Assembly: GCF_023015865.1 (NCBI RefSeq)
Contig: NZ_JALKBC010000014.1
Span: 110,088-174,087 of the forward strand
Direction of reading: 5' to 3'
From: Arenibacter sp. F26102
GTDB lineage: Bacteria; Bacteroidota; Bacteroidia; Flavobacteriales; Flavobacteriaceae
Length of the DNA: 64,000 nucleotides
How positions within the stretch are numbered: position 1 is the stretch's first letter; every line of letters begins with the position of its first letter. Shown here in pieces: positions 45,074-53,667 of the stretch. Both the position numbers and the translations under genes were made by a program. The notes under the pieces were generated by a model that saw nothing but the letters and a program-made list of their open reading frames with translations, was not told the origin of the DNA and made no database searches.

Positions 45074-46000
45074 TTATATTTTTCTTTTTCTGGCCACTTT
45101 CATGGTCCCCAACTCGGTTTTCGTCCTTTTCTTATCCACTTGGGATTTCCCAGATTTCAAATAAGTAATAAATCCCTTTCCTCTAAACTTATAAACCGTT
45201 CCACTAGAGGAATGATAGAGCTCTATTGTACTATCATTAATAACGTACAATTCAAAGTAATCATTGCCCATGAATTCATAATCCAGTGTTAAAGTTTTGA
45301 GCGTTTCATCGTTATAAACATCAAATAAGGAATACTCACCTCGATAATCCCACAAAATGTCGTTGAAATGCATCCCGCTGGGGTCTACGGAGGAATTGAA
45401 GATAGATTTGTTTCCGTCATTATAGAACTGTAGATAATTTTCCGAATCAAAATCATTTAATGCTCCCTCTTCACTCGTAGCTATCTTTTCCCAGACATCA
45501 TATTCTTGAAGCAAGTATTGTAAATTGTCATAAAATATCATGTCGTAATCAAAGTTATTCCTTTGGTAACCCTCCAAAAAATAAGATGTTCGGCTATTGG
45601 CATCATATAATTCAATAGTATTATTATCAACTACAAATACTTCCAAATTCCAATAACCATCAACATCATGGTTTATTTGCAAACTTTCGTTGACTGTATT
45701 GAAATGGCCAACCTGCATTCCAAATCCATTCCCTGTTTTGCCAATTCCCACTAAATTGTTATTGGCATAGATAGTTTTACCAGTAAAAGAGATGGTAAAC
45801 GCACGCTGTAAAAAAGGAACTTCCCCATTGCCCGTGGTCTCATTAATATCTATATACCAAAGATCATAGGATTGCAATACCCCATTAATATTTACAATAG
45901 GATCCTCTATATATTCATCCTCGATAATAACTTCGGTATAACAACTGTTTGTTAGAATACCAAGCATAAAGGTTGTGAGCAATAACTTTACGGTTCTCAT
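45074..46000 (-). CDS. Lipoprotein with two repeated beta domains, function unknown
   Basis: A 308-residue protein with lipobox GILTNSC (Cys20). Two similar units are visible, about 42-147 and 163-275. Each starts LQSYDLW / LQEYDVW and ends with matching strands (YWNLEVFVVDNNTIELYDAN, then YFELYVINDSTIELYHSSSG). The C-terminus is basic (VARKRKI). Similar flavobacterial proteins carry a misleading adenylyltransferase name in databases, as I recall. I see no nucleotide-binding motif. Confidence 0.7.
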   Translation of the reverse strand: MRTVKLLLTTFMLGILTNSCYTEVIIEDEYIEDPIVNINGVLQSYDLWYIDINETTGNGEVPFLQRAFTISFTGKTIYANNNLVGIGKTGNGFGMQVGHFNTVNESLQINHDVDGYWNLEVFVVDNNTIELYDANSRTSYFLEGYQRNNFDYDMIFYDNLQYLLQEYDVWEKIATSEEGALNDFDSENYLQFYNDGNKSIFNSSVDPSGMHFNDILWDYRGEYSLFDVYNDETLKTLTLDYEFMGNDYFELYVINDSTIELYHSSSGTVYKFRGKGFITYLKSGKSQVDKKRTKTELGTMKVARKRKI

Positions 46001-46466
46001 ATTTTAAAGATTGATGTTACAATTTCCATTAAAATCAATCTTTATGCCAACAATATTATATATTGATTATCAGCACATTGCATTTCTTAAATAAAACTAT
46101 ACTCTTGGAGTCAAAAATCTACATGCTGAATATGGTTTAAAACATATTACCTAGGGTATTGGATTCTTGTTTTGAATCTCCAAAAAACAGTCCTACATTG
46201 CCATGGATTTCAATAAACAATGCGCACTTCCAAATTGGCACTGGTTAATTTATAGGCCATTGATACTTTTTTAATTATCCGAAGCCTAAATAAATGGGCT
46301 ATAGGTAGAGAAGAAAAAAATTTAAAGAATGAAATGAGCATATTCAAAATTAATTTTTTGCTTACTAACCAAAATGAGTGAATTTTTTATGCGATAGCGC
46401 AGTGGTTGATGTATGCAAAAAGTTTTTATTAAGTTCATTTTCAGGTTGATATAAAATTCTAAATAG
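46001..46466. other. AT-rich spacer before gpsA
   Basis: About 465 bases between divergent genes. Apart from TGCGATAGCGCA at 46390-46401 I see no strong structure. Two overlapping minus-strand ORFs of 81-98 codons start inside gpsA and run into this spacer. They look like chance ORFs. Confidence 0.5.
46390..46401. promoter_or_regulatory. TGCGATAGCGCA motif before gpsA
   Basis: This 12-base inverted repeat (TGCG-ATAG-CGCA) lies 65 bases before the gpsA ATG. The identical 12-mer lies 61 bases before the 3-hydroxyanthranilate dioxygenase gene at 60057-60068. A regulatory role is inference. Confidence 0.35.
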
Positions 46467-47468
46467 ATGAAAAACAATATGAAATTTGCAATGTTGGGCG
46501 GGGGTAGCTGGGCAACTGCCATTGTAAAGATGTTGACTGAAAATGCCGATGTAGTAAATTGGTATATGCGAAATACGGATGCCATTGAACACATTAGAAC
46601 ACAAAGACATAATCCCAATTACCTAAGTTCGGTAGAGTTTCATACGGAGCAACTAAACCTTACGGACAATATTAACGAGGCTGTTGCCGATGCCGATGTA
46701 CTTATATTTGCCATTCCTTCTGCTTTTTTGGAAAACGAATTGAAGCAACTTACGGTTGACATTAAGGACAAAATTATTTTTTCGGCCATTAAAGGTATTG
46801 TGCCGGAATCCAGCTTAATTGTTGGAGAACATTTTCATGTCAATTATAATATTCCTTTCGAAAACATTGGGGTTATTACAGGCCCTTGCCATGCCGAAGA
46901 GGTAGCTTTAGAGCGTTTGTCCTATTTAACCATAGCCTGCGCAGATACCGAAAAAGCCAAATTGGTTGCCAAACACTTGAGCAGTGACTACATAAAAACT
47001 AAAATATCCGACGATATTATAGGAACTGAATATGCGGCTATGCTTAAGAATATTTATGCCATTGCTGCCGGTATCGCTCACGGATTGGGTTATGGCGATA
47101 ATTTCCAAAGTGTACTTATGAGTAACTCCATACGGGAAATGAAACGATTTATAAAACGGGTGCATAAAATGAAGCGCAACATAAACGACTCGGCCTATCT
47201 AGGAGATCTTTTGGTAACGGGCTACTCCGTTTTTAGCCGTAACCGTATGTTCGGTAATATGATTGGCAAAGGCTACACCGTAAAAAGTGCTATGATGGAA
47301 ATGAAAATGGTGGCCGAAGGATATTATGCTACCAAAAGTGCACACCTAATAGTTTCAAAACACAAGAAAAAATCGAAAACTCCTATATTAAATGCTGTTT
47401 ACGAGGTCCTTTATGAAAATAAAAGTCCAAAAAAAGTATTTAAGGAACTGACGGAAAAGCTGGATTAA
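46467..47468 (+). CDS. gpsA: NAD(P)-dependent glycerol-3-phosphate dehydrogenase
   Basis: A 333-residue cytoplasmic enzyme that makes glycerol 3-phosphate from dihydroxyacetone phosphate for phospholipid synthesis. The Rossmann motif is MLGGGSWATAIVKML, and the catalytic region is ITGPCHAEEVALER with GTEYAAMLKNIYAIAAGIA. Translation may start at the first ATG or at Met5. It converges with glpD, which runs the opposite reaction. Confidence 0.95.
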   Translation: MKNNMKFAMLGGGSWATAIVKMLTENADVVNWYMRNTDAIEHIRTQRHNPNYLSSVEFHTEQLNLTDNINEAVADADVLIFAIPSAFLENELKQLTVDIKDKIIFSAIKGIVPESSLIVGEHFHVNYNIPFENIGVITGPCHAEEVALERLSYLTIACADTEKAKLVAKHLSSDYIKTKISDDIIGTEYAAMLKNIYAIAAGIAHGLGYGDNFQSVLMSNSIREMKRFIKRVHKMKRNINDSAYLGDLLVTGYSVFSRNRMFGNMIGKGYTVKSAMMEMKMVAEGYYATKSAHLIVSKHKKKSKTPILNAVYEVLYENKSPKKVFKELTEKLD

Positions 47469-47519
47469 TATTTAAATGTTACTTCTATAGGCTAGGAAAT
47501 ATTCCTGTATTGGCACTCC

Positions 47520-49187
47520 CTAAATTCTGTCCAGTGAAAAATTGGAGTGTTCCTCCAATGCTTCCTCCAAAGTTGTCCTATAAGAGTCTATTACCTCATC
47601 ATCCAGTTTAAAAATGATTTTGAATTCGGCCAATATGGGTTCCATCAATTTTCTAATACTTTCAATATCAAAGTATAACCGCCCTGTCCTTCGTATAAAG
47701 AAATCCATAGGAGTTTGCACCATTTCATTTTCAATGCCAAACTTTAATTCAGCTTTGGCCATGCCCAACTCATGATTATCATCTTTTTGTTTGGCATAGT
47801 GCTGCAATATAGTTTCGGTTTGTTTCCCATAATTGGTCACCAAATACCAAGCGTCATATTGTGAAAATCCCTCAGGGGTTAATCTTTCATGTATTTCGGC
47901 AATATATTTCTTAACGTATTTATACTTTTTAAATTCATTGCCACATAACGGAATATGCTCGGTATCTGAAGGTTTTACTACAACCCCATACTCTTCCTCC
48001 AATTTTTTTCCGACCCTGTTCACCACTCTCTCCGCCATTTTACGGTAACCCGTAAGCTTGCCCCCAGCAATACTGATAAGCCCAGAATCTGAAGTAAAAA
48101 TCTCATCCTTTCGTGATAATTCAGAGGCGGATTTACCTTCTTCATGTATTAGCGGGCGTAATCCTGCCCATGAAGATATGATATCTTCCATTTCCAAATT
48201 AATCTTCGGAAACATATTATTCACGGCAGAAATTAAATAAATGGCATCTGCCACATTTGTTTTTACCTCGTCCTTATTCTCGTTGAAATTTGTGTCCGTA
48301 GTTCCTATATAAGTAATCTTGCCCCTTGGAATCGCAAACATCATTCGTCCATCGGGAATATCAAAATACACAGACTGCTTAATGGGCAATTTTTCATATG
48401 GAAAAACCAAATGCACCCCTTTGGTAAGATGCAGGCGCTTTCCCTTTTTAGAATTATTAATTCCCCTAAGGTCATCCACCCATGGTCCGGCGGCACTAAT
48501 TACATATTTCGACTTTATTGAAAATTCGGTATCCATTACGGTATCTTTCACCTTAACTCCTGCAACTATACCCTCCTCATAAATAAAATCCTTTACCTCG
48601 GCATAGTTTAGAGCCATGGCACCGTGGTGCAAACTCGTCTTAATGGTCTCCATGGTAAGTCGGGCATCATCTGTCCTGTATTCCGCATAATAACCCGCTC
48701 CTTTCAATATCTTTTTAGGCAACAAAGGCTCCAATTTCAAGGCTTCTTTTTTCTCCAACATTTTACGTTTGTCATCACCTGTCACCTGAGCCAAAATATC
48801 ATATACCTTTAGACCAATGGAGGTAAGCCATTTGCCATAAGACCCATTTTCTATCAATGGCAACAACATTTTCTCTGGCAACACCAGATGCGGAGCCAGT
48901 TTATGTACAATAGCCCTTTCAGACCCAACTTCCTTAACCAACCAGAAATCAAATTGTTTAAGGTATCGCAAGCCTCCGTGTATTAATTTTGTTGACTTGC
49001 TACTGGTTCCTGATGCAAAATCATTTTTTTCAACCAAGGCCACCTTAAAACCTCTTGATGCAGCATCCAAGGCAATCCCACCACCCGTAATTCCACCGCC
49101 GATTACAACTAAATCAAATACCTCTTCCGTTAGTTTGGCAACGGTTTTTTTTCTGTCCAAATTAGAAAATCGAATGTTTTTTGTCAT
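47520..49187 (-). CDS. glpD: FAD-dependent glycerol-3-phosphate dehydrogenase
   Basis: A 555-residue membrane-associated flavoprotein that oxidises glycerol 3-phosphate and passes electrons to quinone. The FAD motif is DLVVIGGGITGGGIALDAAS and the family signature is TKLIHGGLRYLKQFDF. The C-terminal DAO-C domain is present (KADELGMAKAELKFGIE-like region near 460-490). No glycerol kinase or facilitator is adjacent. It faces gpsA tail to tail. Confidence 0.95.
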   Translation of the reverse strand: MTKNIRFSNLDRKKTVAKLTEEVFDLVVIGGGITGGGIALDAASRGFKVALVEKNDFASGTSSKSTKLIHGGLRYLKQFDFWLVKEVGSERAIVHKLAPHLVLPEKMLLPLIENGSYGKWLTSIGLKVYDILAQVTGDDKRKMLEKKEALKLEPLLPKKILKGAGYYAEYRTDDARLTMETIKTSLHHGAMALNYAEVKDFIYEEGIVAGVKVKDTVMDTEFSIKSKYVISAAGPWVDDLRGINNSKKGKRLHLTKGVHLVFPYEKLPIKQSVYFDIPDGRMMFAIPRGKITYIGTTDTNFNENKDEVKTNVADAIYLISAVNNMFPKINLEMEDIISSWAGLRPLIHEEGKSASELSRKDEIFTSDSGLISIAGGKLTGYRKMAERVVNRVGKKLEEEYGVVVKPSDTEHIPLCGNEFKKYKYVKKYIAEIHERLTPEGFSQYDAWYLVTNYGKQTETILQHYAKQKDDNHELGMAKAELKFGIENEMVQTPMDFFIRRTGRLYFDIESIRKLMEPILAEFKIIFKLDDEVIDSYRTTLEEALEEHSNFSLDRI

Positions 49188-49284
49188 CTTAATGCGGTAT
49201 CAGTTTGTTATTTGGTGAATTTGTCTTACTTCAACCAATGTCCTTAAAGGTAACTGATTATAGTCCGAAATCAAAGGACAATTA

Positions 49285-51675
49285 TTACTCCAACGTTATC
49301 GTTACAACAACTTCATTGCCCAAGGCATCTACCACAGTAATCCTGTGATTTCCTGGTTCGGGTATCAATCCTTTTTCATGAAAGTTTATGGTTTCCCCTA
49401 TAAATTTTTCATCCAGATACCAAAAAACCGGAGTTTCCGGTTTTGAATGGGCCAACTTCACTATTAATTCGTTCTTTTTCCCTTCAAAATTTTTGGGCAG
49501 CGTTATTCTACTTCCGTTCCTTGGATAAATAAATTCCATAACCTCCGTGTTGGTTTCCTCACAATTATCTAAAAAGGCTGGCGGGGATTTATAGGTTGGA
49601 TGACCCTTTTTATAGTAGAATTCCATTAATGGAGGTAGAATAAACCAGGACTCGCTCAGTGTTTCGGACAAATTGGCACAGGACGAATTAACCCTGAACT
49701 GTTTTTGTGGATTTAAATGTACCAATTGATGATAAGTACAGGCCTTTACATAATTTTGTTTGTTTGGGATAGAAACCACAGTAACAGGGCATATTTGGGT
49801 AGCCAAATAACCGCTTTCCGAACATACTTTGATATCTATAAACTCATCCTCAGGTTTTTGAAACCAGGAAGATCGGGGCAATACATCAAAAACATCGAAT
49901 AAAATTGGGGCTGCGGTAGTGAGTCCTGTGACGTTTGGTCTTCCTTCCCCGTCCGCATTGCCAGTCCATACCCCTACCACATGGTCTTGGGTGACTCCAA
50001 TAGCCCAGGCATCCTTGTTTCCAAAACTGGTGCCCGTCTTCCATGCTATCTGTTTGGAGGAATCAAAAAACTCCCAAGATTCGCTTCCCTCAGGTCGGTT
50101 AACTTTTTTCATGGCCTCCAGGGTCAGGAAGATACTTGCCGCATCAAAAATTGTTTTCACGGTGGATTTACTACCAAAATCCACCACAGAATCCACTGTT
50201 ATAATAGGTTCGGAAAATTCCATAGCAAAATACTCACTGGAGGTTTCATTAAAATGATTTACTGTTGATGCCAAGGAGGCATATGTCTTACATAAATCCC
50301 ATAGATTGGTTTCGGCCCCTCCAAGTATTAATGTAAGTCCGTAATGATCCGCAGACCTGTCAAGCCCCCTTAAGTTGAATAGATCTAATTGATCCCTAAA
50401 TTTTTCCAGACCATAAGATTGCAACAAACGCACTGCCGGAATATTGAGCGACTTTGCCAATGCCTTATCTGCCTCTATGGCGCCACTATAACTCTCGTTG
50501 AAATTCTCAGGGGTATAACCCGCTATTTGAGTAGGAACATCCGCTACCAGCATATTGGGCAACAATTCTCCCGCATCCATCATGGCGGTGTACAATAAAG
50601 GCTTTAAAACACTCCCTGTACTGCGGTTGGCCTGAACCATATCTACGTCCTTTTCATGGTCCTTATCAGTTGGTGTGTTTCCAACATAGGAAAGTACTTT
50701 CCGCGATTTTACGTCCATTACAAGAACGGCTGCATTATAAACCTGATTCTGTTTCAAGGTATTATAATGCCTATTAATTATGGCGTTGATATTGAGCTGT
50801 AGCTTTTCATCCAAATGGGTCAAAATTCTTTTCCCCTTGCCTTTTTTTGCCAAATACTGTACTAAATGAGGAGCTATATCGGGTAATGGAAATGGCTTCT
50901 TAGGCAATTCCTCAAGTAGCGACAATTGGTAGGTGGTGCTATCTATTTGATGGTTTTCCAATAATTTTTGAAGTAGTCTATTTCTTTTATTTCGTAATTT
51001 GACTTGATTTTTTCCCGGATAAATCAAACTTGGAGCATTGGGCAATACCGCCAAAGTAGCAGCTTCCGCCCAGGATAACTGACTCGGCTGCATACCAAAA
51101 TAACGCCAAGCCGCCACCTCCAGTCCTACCACATTTCCACCAAAAGGAGCATGACTGGCATATAGTTTTAAAATGTCTTTTTTGGAATAACGAAATTCCA
51201 GTCTAGTGGCCAAGACCAATTCCTTGACTTTTTCCCAATAAGACCGTTGTTTGTGCTTACGGGACAATCGTATTACTTGTTGGGTAAGCGTACTCCCGCC
51301 TCTAACCGTTTTCCCTGCAAGAATATTTGCTATAAACGCCTTACTTATGGAAACAGGATTAAAACCAGGATGAAGATAAAAATGGGCATCCTCAAAATTT
51401 AGAATACAAGTCTCAAATTTGTGGGGTACGCTATCCACAACAGGAAACCTCCATTGCCCATCCTCGGCAATAAGTGCGCCCAAAAGCTTCCCAGATCTAC
51501 TCTCTACAACTGTGGCATGTGGGGTGTTGAATAGTTGTTTGGGCAAACAGAAATAATAGGTAACCAACAATATTACAAGAATCAGTAACTTTTTGGGATG
51601 CTTTCTTATTAGCCCCTCCAACTTTATAAAAGTTGTTGCTCCTTTAACTGGATTCCTATCCGTTCCCAAATTCAT
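49285..51675 (-). CDS. pbpC: Penicillin-binding protein 1C
   Basis: A 796-residue bifunctional peptidoglycan synthase. One membrane anchor lies near residues 30-46 (LLILVILLVTYYFCL). The glycosyltransferase domain has FEDAHFYLHPGFNPVSISKA and GGSTLTQQVIRL. The transpeptidase domain has the nucleophile motif STGSVLKP and the KTG box WKTGTSFGNKDAWAIGV. A C-terminal BiPBP_C domain ends the protein. In many bacteria pbpC lies next to an alpha-2-macroglobulin gene. Here that partner is 2 kb upstream with three genes between. Confidence 0.95.
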   Translation of the reverse strand: MNLGTDRNPVKGATTFIKLEGLIRKHPKKLLILVILLVTYYFCLPKQLFNTPHATVVESRSGKLLGALIAEDGQWRFPVVDSVPHKFETCILNFEDAHFYLHPGFNPVSISKAFIANILAGKTVRGGSTLTQQVIRLSRKHKQRSYWEKVKELVLATRLEFRYSKKDILKLYASHAPFGGNVVGLEVAAWRYFGMQPSQLSWAEAATLAVLPNAPSLIYPGKNQVKLRNKRNRLLQKLLENHQIDSTTYQLSLLEELPKKPFPLPDIAPHLVQYLAKKGKGKRILTHLDEKLQLNINAIINRHYNTLKQNQVYNAAVLVMDVKSRKVLSYVGNTPTDKDHEKDVDMVQANRSTGSVLKPLLYTAMMDAGELLPNMLVADVPTQIAGYTPENFNESYSGAIEADKALAKSLNIPAVRLLQSYGLEKFRDQLDLFNLRGLDRSADHYGLTLILGGAETNLWDLCKTYASLASTVNHFNETSSEYFAMEFSEPIITVDSVVDFGSKSTVKTIFDAASIFLTLEAMKKVNRPEGSESWEFFDSSKQIAWKTGTSFGNKDAWAIGVTQDHVVGVWTGNADGEGRPNVTGLTTAAPILFDVFDVLPRSSWFQKPEDEFIDIKVCSESGYLATQICPVTVVSIPNKQNYVKACTYHQLVHLNPQKQFRVNSSCANLSETLSESWFILPPLMEFYYKKGHPTYKSPPAFLDNCEETNTEVMEFIYPRNGSRITLPKNFEGKKNELIVKLAHSKPETPVFWYLDEKFIGETINFHEKGLIPEPGNHRITVVDALGNEVVVTITLE

Positions 51676-51969
51676 ATTTTCTTTCTACCAAACAAATGCG
51701 GACTTTATACCATTTGTACCGCTCTTTTATTCTTTTTTTTGGACGAAGAAATGATCCGCTTGTCTTTTCCAATCTGTGGAATAAAGCCCAATTTATCCAA
51801 AAAACTTACACTGGTCCCTAGTTGCACTCTGGCACATTTAAAGCCTAGAAACACCGGCTGCCATTTAGCCTTTTACTCCATTGATCGGGAATTTAATCAT
51901 ACCTGTTATCACCTTCTATGTTGGTAGAACTATAAATTGCGGCATAATAGGCTTTTTAAAGTACCATAT

Positions 51970-52326
51970 TTATGAAATGTAATCCTTTTCCAAAAAGTAA
52001 CTTACCAAGGCTTCTTTCATTAATACGGATTGTTCACCTGCCTTTAATGGGGGCAATTCTTCCTTAATGGTATAATGCGGCCAGCCTTCTTCATCAAAAA
52101 AATCGAACTCATAATACCCATAGGGTTCCAACAACCTACATATAGCAATATGCATTAGATTTAATTTTTCATCTTTCTTATAGGTTTTATGAATCTGACC
52201 CAATTCCTGAACACCCACCAAATATATAATTGCATCCAACTCCATGGGATCGCTATCTGCAAATTGCGCCGATAGTTTCTTAACCAAAATCTCCCATCTA
52301 TCCTTTAATTGTGTATCTCTCGACAT
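51970..52326 (-). CDS. Conserved small protein of unknown function
   Basis: A 118-residue soluble protein if started at the ATG at 52326 (MSRDTQLKDRWEILVKKLSA); an ATG 5 codons upstream is possible. It has no signal peptide and no membrane span. It is rich in acidic and aromatic residues in its second half (PYGYYEFDFFDEEGWPHYTI). I recall similar proteins in Bacteroidota, but no function. It is divergent from the CvpA-like gene. Confidence 0.7.
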   Translation of the reverse strand: MSRDTQLKDRWEILVKKLSAQFADSDPMELDAIIYLVGVQELGQIHKTYKKDEKLNLMHIAICRLLEPYGYYEFDFFDEEGWPHYTIKEELPPLKAGEQSVLMKEALVSYFLEKDYIS

Positions 52327-52434
52327 AGTAATTTGTTCCAATTTAGTTCTAATGTTGGACTAAGTTATCCAAGCTGTGTAGAATTATCCAAAGGTACAAA
52401 TCAAAGTTTTATATTTGTCAAAAGACTTTTAAGA

Positions 52435-52983
52435 ATGGGTGTATTGGATATTATTTTAGGACTATTACTACTTTACGGTCTATACAAAGGCATTAGAAAT
52501 GGTCTATTTGTTGAGTTGGCATCACTAGTGGCCCTTGTGGCCGGTTTATATGGCGCCATTCACTTTTCCTATATTGTAGGGGAATATCTTTCCGAAAATA
52601 TGGAGTGGAACGAACGATATATGAATACTGCTTCGTTTCTGATCACCTTTATTATTATTGTTCTGGTAGTAAATATGGCAGGGAAATTATTGACTAAGAT
52701 TGCTGATTTTGCCATGCTGGGACTACTAAACAAAATAGCGGGAGGAATATTCGGTGCTCTCAAAGTAGCGGTCATTCTGGGTGCCTTATTGATATTTTTC
52801 GACAGGACCAATAACCAATTGGGGTTTGTTAAGCAAGAATCCATTGACGAGTCCAAACTTTATAGCCCTGTAAAGGAAATAGGGGCCTTTGTTTTTAGCA
52901 AGGTACTTAAGGAAAACAAAGCATTGGAAGTAGAACCCCCCAAGAACAATGAACAAAACACCTATATTAAGGTTGGCGGATAA
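52435..52983 (+). CDS. CvpA family membrane protein
   Basis: A 182-residue inner-membrane protein with four hydrophobic segments starting MGVLDIILGLLLLYGLYKGI. It matches the CvpA/colicin V production family (FITFIIIVLVVNMAGKLLTK, LNKIAGGIFGALKVAVILG). The frame is open to 52309, but the ATG at 52435 gives the family start. TATATTTG at 52410-52417 fits a -7 box. A long hairpin follows at 52985-53034. Confidence 0.9.
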   Translation: MGVLDIILGLLLLYGLYKGIRNGLFVELASLVALVAGLYGAIHFSYIVGEYLSENMEWNERYMNTASFLITFIIIVLVVNMAGKLLTKIADFAMLGLLNKIAGGIFGALKVAVILGALLIFFDRTNNQLGFVKQESIDESKLYSPVKEIGAFVFSKVLKENKALEVEPPKNNEQNTYIKVGG

Positions 52984-52984
52984 A

Positions 52985-53034
52985 TATAACATCCTATGAT
53001 ACCAAAAAAAATGTGGTGAACATAGGATGTTATA
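52985..53034. terminator. Long-stem terminator between convergent genes
   Basis: TATAACATCCTATG (52985-52998) and CATAGGATGTTATA (53021-53034) form a perfect 14-bp stem around a 22-base loop. It lies between the CvpA-like gene and the lipocalin-like gene. Confidence 0.7.
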
Positions 53035-53054
53035 GTTCTCAACCTTAAAGCCAA

Positions 53055-53585
53055 TTATTGGGTTGCCCCCACTTTGGTATAGGTGAATGTGACATCCGTT
53101 TGTATGGTTAGTCCTTTTACATCTGTAATATTATAATTGGAAGTAACGGAAAAAGCCGATTTATCTGTATTGAAAACAATGTTCAAATTCTGGGCTGAAC
53201 AATTGCCAATTAAACCCAGTGTACCACTGAAAAGCTTCCATGTCCCTCCAATTTTAACCTTATTAATGCAACTGGTTGCATTTTCACCTTGTGAAAATTC
53301 ATAGGCCCGACCTGGTCCGAAGGTATAGTCGGAATCCTTTTCGCAGGCAGAATATTGAACAAAAATATCCTTTTTTGGGTTTTCTTCGTCATCTTGGGTT
53401 ATATCCACTTCTTTGTCCGCAAGTATTGCGGTTAGCTGCCAAGTTCCTATTAAGCTGTTTTCTTCCTCTGTGAGTGCTCCCTCAAAATCGGCAGGACATT
53501 CAATTGAATTATCCGTACTACAACCCACAAATAAAGCACTCAATGCAATGGTTCCAATGAGCATAAAATAAAATCCTTTTTTCAT
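53055..53585 (-). CDS. Lipocalin-like domain lipoprotein
   Basis: A 176-residue lipoprotein with lipobox ALFVGC. The pattern EENSLIGTWQLTAILADKEV, followed by short strands with paired cysteines and KIGGTWKLFSGTLGLI, is that of the lipocalin-like families common in Bacteroidota. The ligand is unknown. Confidence 0.8.
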   Translation of the reverse strand: MKKGFYFMLIGTIALSALFVGCSTDNSIECPADFEGALTEEENSLIGTWQLTAILADKEVDITQDDEENPKKDIFVQYSACEKDSDYTFGPGRAYEFSQGENATSCINKVKIGGTWKLFSGTLGLIGNCSAQNLNIVFNTDKSAFSVTSNYNITDVKGLTIQTDVTFTYTKVGATQ

Positions 53586-53667
53586 CTTTTCTTTTTTTTA
53601 TAAGAATGCAGAAAAGATAAAATGGTTGCGCAGAATGGATATTTATTTTTAGCGCCCATGAACACAA

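Noticed and set aside
51739..51927. 62-codon plus-strand ORF upstream of pbpC
   Set aside because: No signal, repeat or domain pattern. The spacer looks like the pbpC promoter region.
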